Shown here: piece after piece, positions 13,758 through 22,026 of the stretch
Position numbering within the stretch: position 1 is the first letter of the stretch
Layout of the letters: each line of letters opens with the position of its first letter
IMG/VR virus record: IMGVR_UViG_3300025759_000525
Coordinates: 1 to 28,068 of that record
Source: a virus
DNA length: 28,068 nucleotides
Reading direction: 5' to 3' (one strand)
Made by a program: the position numbers and the translations under genes
Notes under the pieces: model-generated
The model's database searches: none
What the model was told of the DNA's origin: nothing
The model's input: the letters and a program-made list of their open reading frames with translations, nothing else

Positions 13758-13795
13758 TATATAACGATTCACTAATTTAAACGTTTATATATAAA
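13758..13795 (+). promoter_or_regulatory. Bipartite motif, copy 2 (before the tail operon)
   Basis: TATAAC at 13760-13765, 13 bases, then AAACGTTTATATATA from 13779, ending at the start codon of the first tail gene. The spacing is identical to copies at 9839 and 23513. A TATATTTG (13750-13757) just upstream is a perfect TAnnTTTG, but no TTTG lies at the expected distance before it. Confidence 0.6.
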
Positions 13796-14466
13796 TGAAA
13801 CTAACTATCAACATACCAGAAACTCTTAATGAAGTTACTTTGAAGCAATACCAAAAGTGGTTAAAGATTGCTGAAGGTAAAGAGCTGGATTCATTCCTAC
13901 AACAGAAGATGATTGAAATCTTTTGTAATATACCACTAAAGAACGTTCTACAAATAAAAGCAAGCGACATTAATAATATTACTGAAGAACTTACAAAGTT
14001 GTTTACTAATACACCTAAGTTTATAGATAGATTCGAAATGAATGGTAAAGAATTTGGATTTATACCTAAACTCGATGACATCAGCTTTGGTGAATATGTT
14101 GACCTTGATACCTACCTTGCTGACTGGGAGTCCATGCACAAAGCAATGGGTGTTTTATTTAGGCCAATAACATTCAAAAAGAAAAAGCAATACTTGATAG
14201 AAGATTACGACAGTGCTGACAAGTATGACATGACAGAAGTCACTTTAGATGTTGCATTTGGTGCGCTTGTTTTTTTTTGGAATTTAAAGAGCGAATTACT
14301 GAAAACTACCCTGAATTATTTAGCAACTCAGGAGGAGGTAGAGCTTCCTCAGCAAATGCGGGATTCGCTGCAAAATGGGGTTGGTATCAATCTATCTACG
14401 GACTTACTAATGGGAACATTCTTAAATACGATAGTATCACAAAATCAAAACTACACACCTGCTTGA
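13795..14466 (+). CDS. Tail-assembly chaperone, zero-frame product (gpG-like)
   Basis: 223 residues. It begins KLTINIPETLNEVTLKQYQK, followed by helical and mixed sequence. Position before the tape measure, plus the overlapping frame at 14277, identifies it as the analogue of lambda gpG, which binds the tape measure during tail assembly. After a slippery T run at codons 160-161 the zero frame continues for 62 residues (WNLKSELLKTTLNYLATQEE...) to the stop at 14466; ribosomes that slip make a fusion instead. The start follows the bipartite motif directly with no leader Shine-Dalgarno. Confidence 0.85.
   Translation: MKLTINIPETLNEVTLKQYQKWLKIAEGKELDSFLQQKMIEIFCNIPLKNVLQIKASDINNITEELTKLFTNTPKFIDRFEMNGKEFGFIPKLDDISFGEYVDLDTYLADWESMHKAMGVLFRPITFKKKKQYLIEDYDSADKYDMTEVTLDVAFGALVFFWNLKSELLKTTLNYLATQEEVELPQQMRDSLQNGVGINLSTDLLMGTFLNTIVSQNQNYTPA
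14271..14277 (+). promoter_or_regulatory. -1 ribosomal frameshift site T_TTT_TTT
   Basis: A run of nine T residues spans 14270-14278. In the zero frame it reads G-TT TTT TTT T-GG, so T_TTT_TTT is a canonical X_XXY_YYZ heptamer. A slip of -1 enters the frame that is open from 14277 to 14528. The -1 frame has no ATG until near its end, so the frameshift is the natural way to express it. Confidence 0.8.
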
Positions 14467-14528
14467 TGCACTTAGCATTTGAAAAGGATAAATATGAATT
14501 AGAGCAACAACTATTAAAAAACAAATAA
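14277..14528 (+). CDS. Tail-assembly chaperone, -1 frameshift extension (gpT-like)
   Basis: The -1 frame encodes 83 residues (LEFKERITENYPELFSNSGG, then AAKWGWYQSIYGLTNGNILK and FEKDKYELEQQL). The K-W-G-W-Y...N-G-I-L-K-Y segment reads as real protein, and similar sequence follows the chaperone in related phages. There is no ATG before residue 63, so it is expressed as a C-terminal extension of the 13795 gene, giving a fusion of 244 residues. The overlap with the zero frame (14277-14466, 190 bases) is coded in both frames. Lambda's gpG/gpGT is the model. Confidence 0.82.
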   Translation: MEFKERITENYPELFSNSGGGRASSANAGFAAKWGWYQSIYGLTNGNILKYDSITKSKLHTCLMHLAFEKDKYELEQQLLKNK

Positions 14529-14794
14529 TGACAAAAGACGATATATTAGAAGAACTGACAGAACGTAATTTATTAATCGAGAATGAACACATAATTCTTG
14601 TAGATGGATTTGAAGAAGCATTTATTGGTATATCAGCAAACAAACCAGCTAAAGCGGTTTACGATTATTGGATATGTTTAGATTTATTAATCCAGAGGGA
14701 GGGAGTTGACTTTGACGAAGCGATTGACAGCTTAGATGAATTTATTGAACAAGACTTAGGAGAACACACTCCAACTTATATAAAATTAGTATGA
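14528..14794 (+). CDS. Hypothetical 88-aa tail-region protein
   Basis: Acidic protein beginning MTKDDILEELTERNLLIENE; it contains VYDYWICLDLLIQREGVDFD and ends HTPTYIKLV. The Y-D-Y-W-x-C-L-D pattern recurs in small proteins between chaperone and tail genes of related phages, but no function is known to me. It starts in a TAATG overlap with the chaperone extension and overlaps the next gene by four bases. Confidence 0.6.
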   Translation: MTKDDILEELTERNLLIENEHIILVDGFEEAFIGISANKPAKAVYDYWICLDLLIQREGVDFDEAIDSLDEFIEQDLGEHTPTYIKLV

Positions 14795-15246
14795 ACAGTT
14801 TTTACAACATAATAGACAAGATTAAAGAAGTAATTGTAGCAGAACCATTTAATAATGAAATTACATTTGGTGATATTGCTGACATTGATTTAAAGAAACA
14901 AAGCTTATTTCCATTAGCTCATGTAATGATTAACAATAGTACAATAAACAACAACTACGTAACTTTTAACATTACTATTTTCTTTATGGATTTAGTAGAT
15001 ATTAGCAACAAACAAGTAACAGATTTATATAGAGGCAATGACAACAGGCAAGATATATTAAACACTCAGTTAGCATTGGCAACAAGAGTCATGCGAGTAT
15101 TACAAAAGAGTGATTTATATAAAGATAAATTTGAGCTAATCAATCCAGCTACTTGTGAACCATTTACAGAAAGGTTTGATAACATGCTTGCTGGTTGGGC
15201 TGTTACTTTTGATTGTGGTACTAAAGATGAAATGACTTACTGCTAA
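14791..15246 (+). CDS. Tail terminator/completion-like protein
   Basis: 151 residues. The order of elements (INNSTINNNYVTFNITIFFM, QDILNTQLALATRVMRVLQ, ERFDNMLAGWAVTFDCG) fits small tail terminator or completion proteins, which have a helix-strand fold and sit near the neck protein. The stop overlaps the next start by one base. Assignment is by pattern and position. Confidence 0.55.
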   Translation: MNSFYNIIDKIKEVIVAEPFNNEITFGDIADIDLKKQSLFPLAHVMINNSTINNNYVTFNITIFFMDLVDISNKQVTDLYRGNDNRQDILNTQLALATRVMRVLQKSDLYKDKFELINPATCEPFTERFDNMLAGWAVTFDCGTKDEMTYC

Positions 15247-15725
15247 TGAGTAAATTTAGACAAGCATTAGAAAAATACGCTAAATATGTTGTTCAGCAGT
15301 CAAGAAGTAATTTGACTAAAAAGAAAAACAACGCGTCTAAGGCTTTATATAATAGTTTAGCTTATACAATTAAAGGTGACAAGGTTTCATTTCTTAGCGA
15401 GGATTATGGACAGTTTATTGACAAAGGTGTTAAGGGTGCAAAGTCTACATATCCAGAAAGCTCTGCAAGTCCATTTAAATACAAAACTAAACAACCGCCA
15501 AGCTCTGCTTTTGATAAATGGAGTATTAGAAAAGGAATAGCACCAAGAGACAAGCAAGGTAGGTTTGTTAGTAGACAATCACTTAACTTTTTAATAGCAA
15601 GAAGCATTTACAAAAAAGGAATTAAAGCAACATTGTTTTTTACTAAACCTTTTGAAAGGGGTTTAGATTTATACGGAGATGAAATTGTTGCTGGTTATAT
15701 AGAAGATAATTTAGAAATAAAATGA
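15246..15725 (+). CDS. HK97 gp10-like neck/tail-completion protein
   Basis: 159 residues. A basic N-terminal helix (FRQALEKYAKYVVQQSRSNL) precedes FLSEDYGQFIDKGVKG, then FDKWSIRKGIAPRDKQGRF and IARSIYKKGIKATLFFTKPF. This sequence of motifs is characteristic of the HK97-gp10-like family, which joins the head to the tail. Overlaps the next gene by four bases. Confidence 0.75.
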   Translation: MSKFRQALEKYAKYVVQQSRSNLTKKKNNASKALYNSLAYTIKGDKVSFLSEDYGQFIDKGVKGAKSTYPESSASPFKYKTKQPPSSAFDKWSIRKGIAPRDKQGRFVSRQSLNFLIARSIYKKGIKATLFFTKPFERGLDLYGDEIVAGYIEDNLEIK

Positions 15726-16867
15726 GTACAATAATAAGAACAAGAAGTCCTTTTTTCATAAGGACACCACAAGAAACCGATGCTGAATTAAGTTACTTTC
15801 AAATTAATATAACTGTATTTGGTGGGTTAAGTAGTTCAACAGAACAATGCGACGATTTATATGCAGCTTACTCACTACAAAAAAAACCACTTGGTAGCGA
15901 AGATTCTGTTTCTTTTGATATTAGCGAAATAGTGAATGACCATATAGTACAAGTGTTTACTGGTGTTTATTCTGCCTCAGCATACAAGCAATCTATCTGG
16001 GTAACTGTTGCAACATCTCCAAGAAAAGCAGATGGTTCTTTAGTAGATGGTGCTTCAATAACTTCTAACACTTATTTAGCTCAAGAGGGTTACAATCATT
16101 TTAAAGATGGTGCTAACTATACAACTGAGCCTGTTGTCATGCTTAGTGGCACACACTTTGAATATCATGAAGGAAGTAGAATAACAATTCCTGTAAACGT
16201 TGAACAAGCTACATCACTACAATGGAAAAGAGGAGCGTCAGTAATTCAAACAGATTCAGTTTCTGACAATGGCAACCAAAATCAAAAGATTAGGTATGTT
16301 CAATATACTAATACATCAGCAGTTGAAGTTGACAGCGTAATTGTATATTATGGCGATGACCTTTCTACAACGATAACTTTAAAAAGAATTTCTGAATGTA
16401 AATATCCTGTAAATAAATTATCTTTTGTTAATAGATGGGGAGCAACTCAAGATTTATTCTTTTTTAAAAAGTCAACTGATAGTTTAGACTCAAGAAGCGA
16501 AAACTTTAATGCAAGTATATTTAAAGCAAGAAGTGTTCATTTAGAGCCACCTGAAGAAGGTCCAGACTGTCAAGAAACAATTACTTATAATACCTATTCA
16601 ACAACAGCACACGCAAAGAAAACTTTTAATTCAAATGCGACTGAAAGCGTTTCTTTAAATACTGGTTTTGTTAGTGAGTTAACTAATGTATATTTTGAAG
16701 AGTTAATGGTTAGTGAATACATTTGGCTTACTGATTCGACTGACACAATCTACCCTGTTAATTTAAAAGACAGTTCATTTACTTACAAGACTGGTTTAAA
16801 TGATAGGTTAATTAATTACACAATGAATTTTGAAAAGTCATTTAGATTAGTAAATAATATTAGATAA
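15722..16867 (+). CDS. Minor tail structural protein
   Basis: 381 residues, beta-rich. It begins STIIRTRSPFFIRTPQETDA and ends with KDSSFTYKTGLNDRLINYTM followed by a short helix, a closing pattern I associate with a tail protein of Bacteroidota siphoviruses. No enzymatic motif. It lies between neck proteins and a large baseplate-like protein, so a distal-tail or tail-tip role is likely. Its stop overlaps the next start by one base. Confidence 0.6.
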   Translation: MSTIIRTRSPFFIRTPQETDAELSYFQINITVFGGLSSSTEQCDDLYAAYSLQKKPLGSEDSVSFDISEIVNDHIVQVFTGVYSASAYKQSIWVTVATSPRKADGSLVDGASITSNTYLAQEGYNHFKDGANYTTEPVVMLSGTHFEYHEGSRITIPVNVEQATSLQWKRGASVIQTDSVSDNGNQNQKIRYVQYTNTSAVEVDSVIVYYGDDLSTTITLKRISECKYPVNKLSFVNRWGATQDLFFFKKSTDSLDSRSENFNASIFKARSVHLEPPEEGPDCQETITYNTYSTTAHAKKTFNSNATESVSLNTGFVSELTNVYFEELMVSEYIWLTDSTDTIYPVNLKDSSFTYKTGLNDRLINYTMNFEKSFRLVNNIR

Positions 16868-19218
16868 TGCAAAAAATAGTTCTATACATACAACCACAGC
16901 AAACAGCGGTTTTAACAACAGAAGAAGATTTTGTTAGGCTTGATTTAATGGAAGAGGAGCTTATTAGCTTAACACAAGTTATTCAAGATGTAAAGGACAT
17001 TGATAAATTATTTACTGATTACAGTAGGACTTTTAATTTACCAGCAAGTAAAACAAATAATAAAATTTTTAAGCATTGGTATAACCCTGATGTTAATGCT
17101 TTTGATAGTCAAGTGTTTTCAACAGCTAAAATAGAACTTAATCACTTTGAGTTTAAGACTGGTAAAATACAATTGAATGAGGTTGTGATGAAGCAGGGAA
17201 AACCAACTATGTATAAGGTTACTTTTTTTGGAGAAACAACAGATTTTAAAAATTCAATTAACGAAGATGAGCTTAGTGATTTATCTTGGTTAAATAATTT
17301 TAGCCACGACTATACTGTTGCAAATATTAAAGGAGGTTTAGAAAATGGTTTAAATATGACAGCTGACTCTGTTACTTATAACGATGCTGTAATTTATCCT
17401 TTGATAGCTCATTCTCAGAGTTATATATATAACTTAAATGGAGACCATCAAAACCCAGTAAATATTTCAACTCATAGCTCAGACCAGAAAAAAAGAGGAG
17501 TATTACCAGAAGATTTAAAACCAGCTATACAAGTAAAACTTATTATTAAAGCAATCCAAAATCAGTACAATATAAATTTTAAAACAGGTGAATTTTTAGA
17601 CTCAGCAGTTTTTAATAGTATGTATATGTGGTTGCACAGGGAAAAAGGAAAAATAATTTTAAGCAAAAGTAAATCTTTTATTGGTGTTGAAAATTCTACT
17701 TGTGGAAATATATCTGGTGGAGGAACTAACGCAGATTGTGAACCGTTAACTGACAGAGATTGGACCCCTCCGTCTGGAAGTCCTTTAGTAGGTATTCCAA
17801 ACGACTTTAGAAGGGGTTGGTTTTCAATAACCACAGTAAACACTGGAGCTACGTTTTCAAGTCAATTTGCAGGTGTTTTTTATTATATGGCTGACTTATT
17901 TATGGCTACAGAAAACCATGTTTTCACCGTAAATGTAAGCCCAACTGTAAACACAATTCCATATACAATTGAAATAATAAGGGAAAACAATCAAGAGGTT
18001 TTTGCAAGAAGCGAAAACAACACAGGTAATAGTTCTTTGTCAATAGAAATATTTACTGACCCTAATTCACCTTTTTCTCCAACTGGAAATAGATTGAACA
18101 GAGTTGATTTACATAATTTTGCAACTCAAACATTTACAAATGGTAGAAATAGATTTTACGCAAGAATAAGCTGCAAGGCAGATTTAACTGTTGGTTTATC
18201 ATACGATTTAGTGAGAACTTGGACAGCTCAAGTAGGTCAAGGTGGAGGAACTGAAACGCATAGCGGTAGAATGACAATGAATAATAATATTTTAATTAAT
18301 TCAAAGTTCATTACTATAAACGACCAAATACCAAAACTTAAAGTGAAAGATTTTTTAAATGGTTTATTTAGGAAATATAATTTATTAGCGCGTTTAGATT
18401 ATCAAGGTGAGCTTGTTGTTGAAACATTAGACAGTTATTATGAATCTGGTCAAACTCATGACATTACAGAGTTTGTAGAGACTGACCAACATACTGTAGG
18501 TGATGCTATACCATTTAGTGAAGTAGATTTTGAATATTCAGAACCTAAAAGCATATTGGCGCAACAGTTTGAGTTAATTAATAATCAAAAATATGGAGAG
18601 CTAAACTTTGTGTCAGTAGCAAGTAAAAAGAATATATATCAAATTAAATTACCTTTTGAGAGCATGATTTATGAAAGGCTTTTTGACCAAGGGAGTGGAG
18701 CTTCAACAAGTATTCAAATAGGAACATTTTTAAATATTGATTTGCAGCCAGACTTAGGCAAGCCATTAATGTTTTATGGAATTAATCAAGATTCATTAGG
18801 CACTACAGGTATTAATTTTGTAAATGCTACAAGAGAAGATTTATCTAATGGTGGTCATGATAACGAAACTTTAAATAACTACTGGATTCCAAGTGCTTAC
18901 AATGAGTTAGGCACATCATCAACACCGCCAGCATATAATTTAAACTTCGGTAGTGAAATAAACACTTATACTCTTACAGATTATTCTGGAACTAATAACA
19001 GCTTATTTCAGTTGTATTATGAAAATTACATTACAAGAGTGTTTAACACAAGAACAAGAATATTCAAGTTCTCTGCTATACTTCCATTAAAAGTATTATT
19101 GAATTTAACCTTAAATGATTTAATAGTAATTGGAACAAGAGCATATACAATAAATAAAATGACTACAAAACTACAGTCAGGCGAAACGAATTTAGAACTA
19201 TTAAACGAGCCATCATGA
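16867..19218 (+). CDS. Large tail/baseplate-like protein
   Basis: 783 residues. The N-terminal part (LISLTQVIQDVKDIDKLFTD, YSRTFNLPASKTNNKIFKHW) carries a signature of a large tail protein in Bacteroidota phages, often next to the tape measure. The body is beta-rich, with long Gly/Asn/Thr loops and a C-terminal LNDLIVIGTRAYTINKMTTK. No peptidase or glycosidase motif is seen. It is probably a tail hub or tip component that contacts the cell surface. Confidence 0.6.
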   Translation: MQKIVLYIQPQQTAVLTTEEDFVRLDLMEEELISLTQVIQDVKDIDKLFTDYSRTFNLPASKTNNKIFKHWYNPDVNAFDSQVFSTAKIELNHFEFKTGKIQLNEVVMKQGKPTMYKVTFFGETTDFKNSINEDELSDLSWLNNFSHDYTVANIKGGLENGLNMTADSVTYNDAVIYPLIAHSQSYIYNLNGDHQNPVNISTHSSDQKKRGVLPEDLKPAIQVKLIIKAIQNQYNINFKTGEFLDSAVFNSMYMWLHREKGKIILSKSKSFIGVENSTCGNISGGGTNADCEPLTDRDWTPPSGSPLVGIPNDFRRGWFSITTVNTGATFSSQFAGVFYYMADLFMATENHVFTVNVSPTVNTIPYTIEIIRENNQEVFARSENNTGNSSLSIEIFTDPNSPFSPTGNRLNRVDLHNFATQTFTNGRNRFYARISCKADLTVGLSYDLVRTWTAQVGQGGGTETHSGRMTMNNNILINSKFITINDQIPKLKVKDFLNGLFRKYNLLARLDYQGELVVETLDSYYESGQTHDITEFVETDQHTVGDAIPFSEVDFEYSEPKSILAQQFELINNQKYGELNFVSVASKKNIYQIKLPFESMIYERLFDQGSGASTSIQIGTFLNIDLQPDLGKPLMFYGINQDSLGTTGINFVNATREDLSNGGHDNETLNNYWIPSAYNELGTSSTPPAYNLNFGSEINTYTLTDYSGTNNSLFQLYYENYITRVFNTRTRIFKFSAILPLKVLLNLTLNDLIVIGTRAYTINKMTTKLQSGETNLELLNEPS

Positions 19219-19352
19219 AAACAATATTAGAAGGATTACAATTTTGTAAAGAGAATAAACTTTACGATAAACATATTAGAATAGCATTAGGCCTTAATAA
19301 AGTGCCAACAACATTCAAAGAAGCGTTTAACCATTTAAGATTAAGAAAATGA
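19215..19352 (+). CDS. 45-aa basic microprotein
   Basis: Begins MKTILEGLQFCKENKLYDKH and ends FNHLRLRK. Starts in an ATGA overlap with the tail protein and ends in an ATGA overlap with the tape measure, so it fits the gap exactly. Basic and helical; function unknown. Confidence 0.55.
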   Translation: MKTILEGLQFCKENKLYDKHIRIALGLNKVPTTFKEAFNHLRLRK

Positions 19353-22015
19353 AAACAATTAACTATACAGTTGATATAAATACTAAAACTTCTTCTGTTA
19401 AGCAAGGGGAGAAAGATGTTAAAGGTCTTGGTAAAACAACTAAAAAAGTTTCTAAAGATGCAACTAAAAACTTAAATGCAATGGGTGGAGCTTTAAACGC
19501 TTTACCAGCTCCAATACAAAGAATTGTAATGGGTTTCAAGACCTTAAAGACTGCAATTGCTTCTTCTGGTATTGGTTTGTTTCTTGTTGCTGCTGGAGCA
19601 TTAGCTGGATTATTTACAGCTGCTACTAAAAAAGGTGCTGAGTTTGCAAAACAAATGTCAACACTAAGAGCTGTTTCTAACGCTTCTGCTGAGGAAATGG
19701 ATGCTCTTTCTGCCTCAGCTAAAGAACTTGGAGCAACAACACAATTTACAGCTATACAAGTAGGCGAACTACAAACAGAGTTTGCTAAAATGGGTTTTAC
19801 TACTGACCAAATATTAGCTTCTACTAAAGCAACATTGGATTTAGCTGCATCAATGGAGGTTGACCTTGCTTCTGCTGCAATGTTAGCAGGTTCAACAGTA
19901 AATGCATTTGGATTAGAAGCTGAAGACACTCAAAGAGTTGTTGATGTTTTAGCTAAAAGTACAAGTTCAAGTGCTTTAGATTTTACAAGTTTACAAGAAG
20001 CATTAAAAAACGTTTCTCCAGCTGCAAAAGCTACTGGTAGAACTATTGAAGAAACATCTGCTTTGCTTGGTGTTCTTGCTAACAATGGTGTTAAAGGAGG
20101 AAGAGCTGGAACAGGTTTATCAAAAGCATTTATTGAATTAAATAAAAAAGGAATACCACTAAATGAGGCATTAGATAAAATTAAGAATAGTTCAAACGGT
20201 TTAAATACTGCTTTAGGTCTTGCTGGTAATATAGGAGGTCGAGCTTTATTGTCTTTAGCTGATAAGCAAGGTGAAATTAAAGATTTAACAGAGCAATTTA
20301 ATAATGCAGCTGGAGCAGCTCAAGCTATGGCAGAAGTTAGGCTTGATAACCTTGCAGGAGATACTACTAAATTAAATTCAGCTTGGGAAGGTTTCTTGCT
20401 GTCTTTAGAAGATGGCGAAGGCATATTTAGTAAAATATCGAGAGTTTTTGTTCAGGGGTTAACAAGTATAATAACAAAAGTGACTAAAACCTCAATAGTT
20501 TTTGGTGCTTTTGTAGGAGAAATACAAGATTCATTTGAAGTTGCTGGTAGAGTAAAATTATTTTTTGTAAGAGCATTTGAGGGGATATCTTTTGCAGGAT
20601 TAAAATTAAAAGAAGCATTTTCTAAGATTCCTTTTATAGGTGATAAAATAGATAAAACAAAACTTGAAGAAGATAAAAAAGCTATTGTTAATAATTTAAA
20701 AGATATTGACAAACAACTTGCTGTTTATGCTAAAAAAGCCGAAGAAAGACAGGCTGAAGGTACTTTCATGGAGAGGGTTAGAAACAGGTTAAAGAAAGCA
20801 GAACACGAAAAACTTTTAAAAGAAGAAGCAGAAGCGGAAGAAGCAGCAGCGCAAAAACAAGCTGAGTTAGATGAAGAAGCATTAGCTAAAAGAAAAAAAG
20901 CTTACCAAAAGTATTTAGCATTTAGAAATAAATTAGTTAAGAGACAAGAGGACTTTGACGACAAGACAGAAGAAGAAAAACTTGCAAGGCAAAAAGAAAG
21001 AGATTTAAAAGAATTAGCAGCTTTAAAAGTTTCAAGTAAAAAGAAAGCAGAAGCAAGGTTGTTAATAGATAAATTCTATGCAGATAAGTTTTTAGAACTT
21101 GAAAATAAAAAACAAGCAGAAGCTAAAAAAATAGAAGAAGCAGCAAGACTTGAAAGAGAAAAGAAACAAAGAGAAGAGCAAGAGGAAAATTTAAAAGCGC
21201 AACAAGATGAGTTAGCAAGAGAGGAGCAGCAATGGAACTTATTGCAACAAATAAGGAACACAGCTGAAGAGCAAGAGCTGCTTGACCTAACGCAACAATA
21301 TGAAGCAAAATTTGCTTTAGCACAAGGCAATGCTGAATTAGAAAAAGCATTAGAGGAGCAGCAGCAGATTGATTTAGCAGCGATTGAAGATAAATATTTA
21401 AAAGAATCAATAGAAGCAAACAAAAAAGCTGATGAAGAGAAAAAGGACAGCGACAATGCACTTAAACAAGCAAAAATAGATAATCAAGTTGCTATATTAT
21501 CTGCAACAAGTTCTATTTTATCATCAATTGGTCAAATTGCTAATGCTTTTGCTGGAGATGACGAAGAAAGAGCAAAGAAAGCATTTAATATAAATAAAGG
21601 TTTAGGAATAGCACAAGCAATAATATCAACAGCTCAAGGTATTATGAACGCTTACACTAATCCAGTAGACGTAGCAAGTGGTTTAGCTATTCCAAAAAGT
21701 ATCGCAATAGGTGTAGCTGGAGCAGCTCAAATTGCTACAATAGCAGCAACTAAGTATAAACCTACTGGCGGAGGTTCATCATCAGCTGGAGCAGCAGCAG
21801 TAGCAGCCGCAACACCAAGCACAACAACTCAAGGTGGCGGAGCAGGAACATCACCAAGTCAAGCACCAAGTTTTAACGTAGTAGGTCAATCAGGTTTTAA
21901 TCAAATAGCTGGCGCATTAGGACAACAAGGACCAGTACAAGCGTTTGTAGTTTCTGGAGATGTAACTACTGCACAAGAATTACAAAATAATACAATTACA
22001 CAAGCAACATTTTAA
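19349..22015 (+). CDS. Tape measure protein
   Basis: 888 residues. Residues about 100-290 match the TP901-type tail tape measure core (PhageMin_Tail): STLRAVSNASAEEMDALSAS, ELGATTQFTAIQVGELQTEF, NGVKGGRAGTGLSKAFIELN. A hydrophobic stretch at about 67-92 (AIASSGIGLFLVAAGALAGL) and a long Lys/Glu/Ala coiled coil from about 440 to 710 are typical. The C terminus has a further hydrophobic segment and a Gly/Ala/Ser/Thr/Gln-rich end. It sets tail length and may form the DNA channel. Its length predicts a tail of roughly 130 nm by the usual proportion, an estimate only. Confidence 0.95.
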   Translation: MKTINYTVDINTKTSSVKQGEKDVKGLGKTTKKVSKDATKNLNAMGGALNALPAPIQRIVMGFKTLKTAIASSGIGLFLVAAGALAGLFTAATKKGAEFAKQMSTLRAVSNASAEEMDALSASAKELGATTQFTAIQVGELQTEFAKMGFTTDQILASTKATLDLAASMEVDLASAAMLAGSTVNAFGLEAEDTQRVVDVLAKSTSSSALDFTSLQEALKNVSPAAKATGRTIEETSALLGVLANNGVKGGRAGTGLSKAFIELNKKGIPLNEALDKIKNSSNGLNTALGLAGNIGGRALLSLADKQGEIKDLTEQFNNAAGAAQAMAEVRLDNLAGDTTKLNSAWEGFLLSLEDGEGIFSKISRVFVQGLTSIITKVTKTSIVFGAFVGEIQDSFEVAGRVKLFFVRAFEGISFAGLKLKEAFSKIPFIGDKIDKTKLEEDKKAIVNNLKDIDKQLAVYAKKAEERQAEGTFMERVRNRLKKAEHEKLLKEEAEAEEAAAQKQAELDEEALAKRKKAYQKYLAFRNKLVKRQEDFDDKTEEEKLARQKERDLKELAALKVSSKKKAEARLLIDKFYADKFLELENKKQAEAKKIEEAARLEREKKQREEQEENLKAQQDELAREEQQWNLLQQIRNTAEEQELLDLTQQYEAKFALAQGNAELEKALEEQQQIDLAAIEDKYLKESIEANKKADEEKKDSDNALKQAKIDNQVAILSATSSILSSIGQIANAFAGDDEERAKKAFNINKGLGIAQAIISTAQGIMNAYTNPVDVASGLAIPKSIAIGVAGAAQIATIAATKYKPTGGGSSSAGAAAVAAATPSTTTQGGGAGTSPSQAPSFNVVGQSGFNQIAGALGQQGPVQAFVVSGDVTTAQELQNNTITQATF

Positions 22016-22026
22016 AACAAAATACA

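Noticed and set aside
14270-14278. Nine-T run as a sequencing error that splits one gene
   Set aside because: Both frames after the run read as protein-like, the -1 heptamer is canonical, and tail chaperones are the known place for this; an error remains possible but less likely.
19363-19929. 188-aa open frame on the - strand opposite the tape measure gene
   Set aside because: The + strand here encodes a clear tape measure core; the minus frame is Ala/Ser/Val-rich shadow sequence with no motif or start context.
21076-21461. Two overlapping - strand frames rich in Ser, Cys, Leu and Phe
   Set aside because: They are reverse readings of the Lys/Glu/Ala coiled coil of the tape measure protein.
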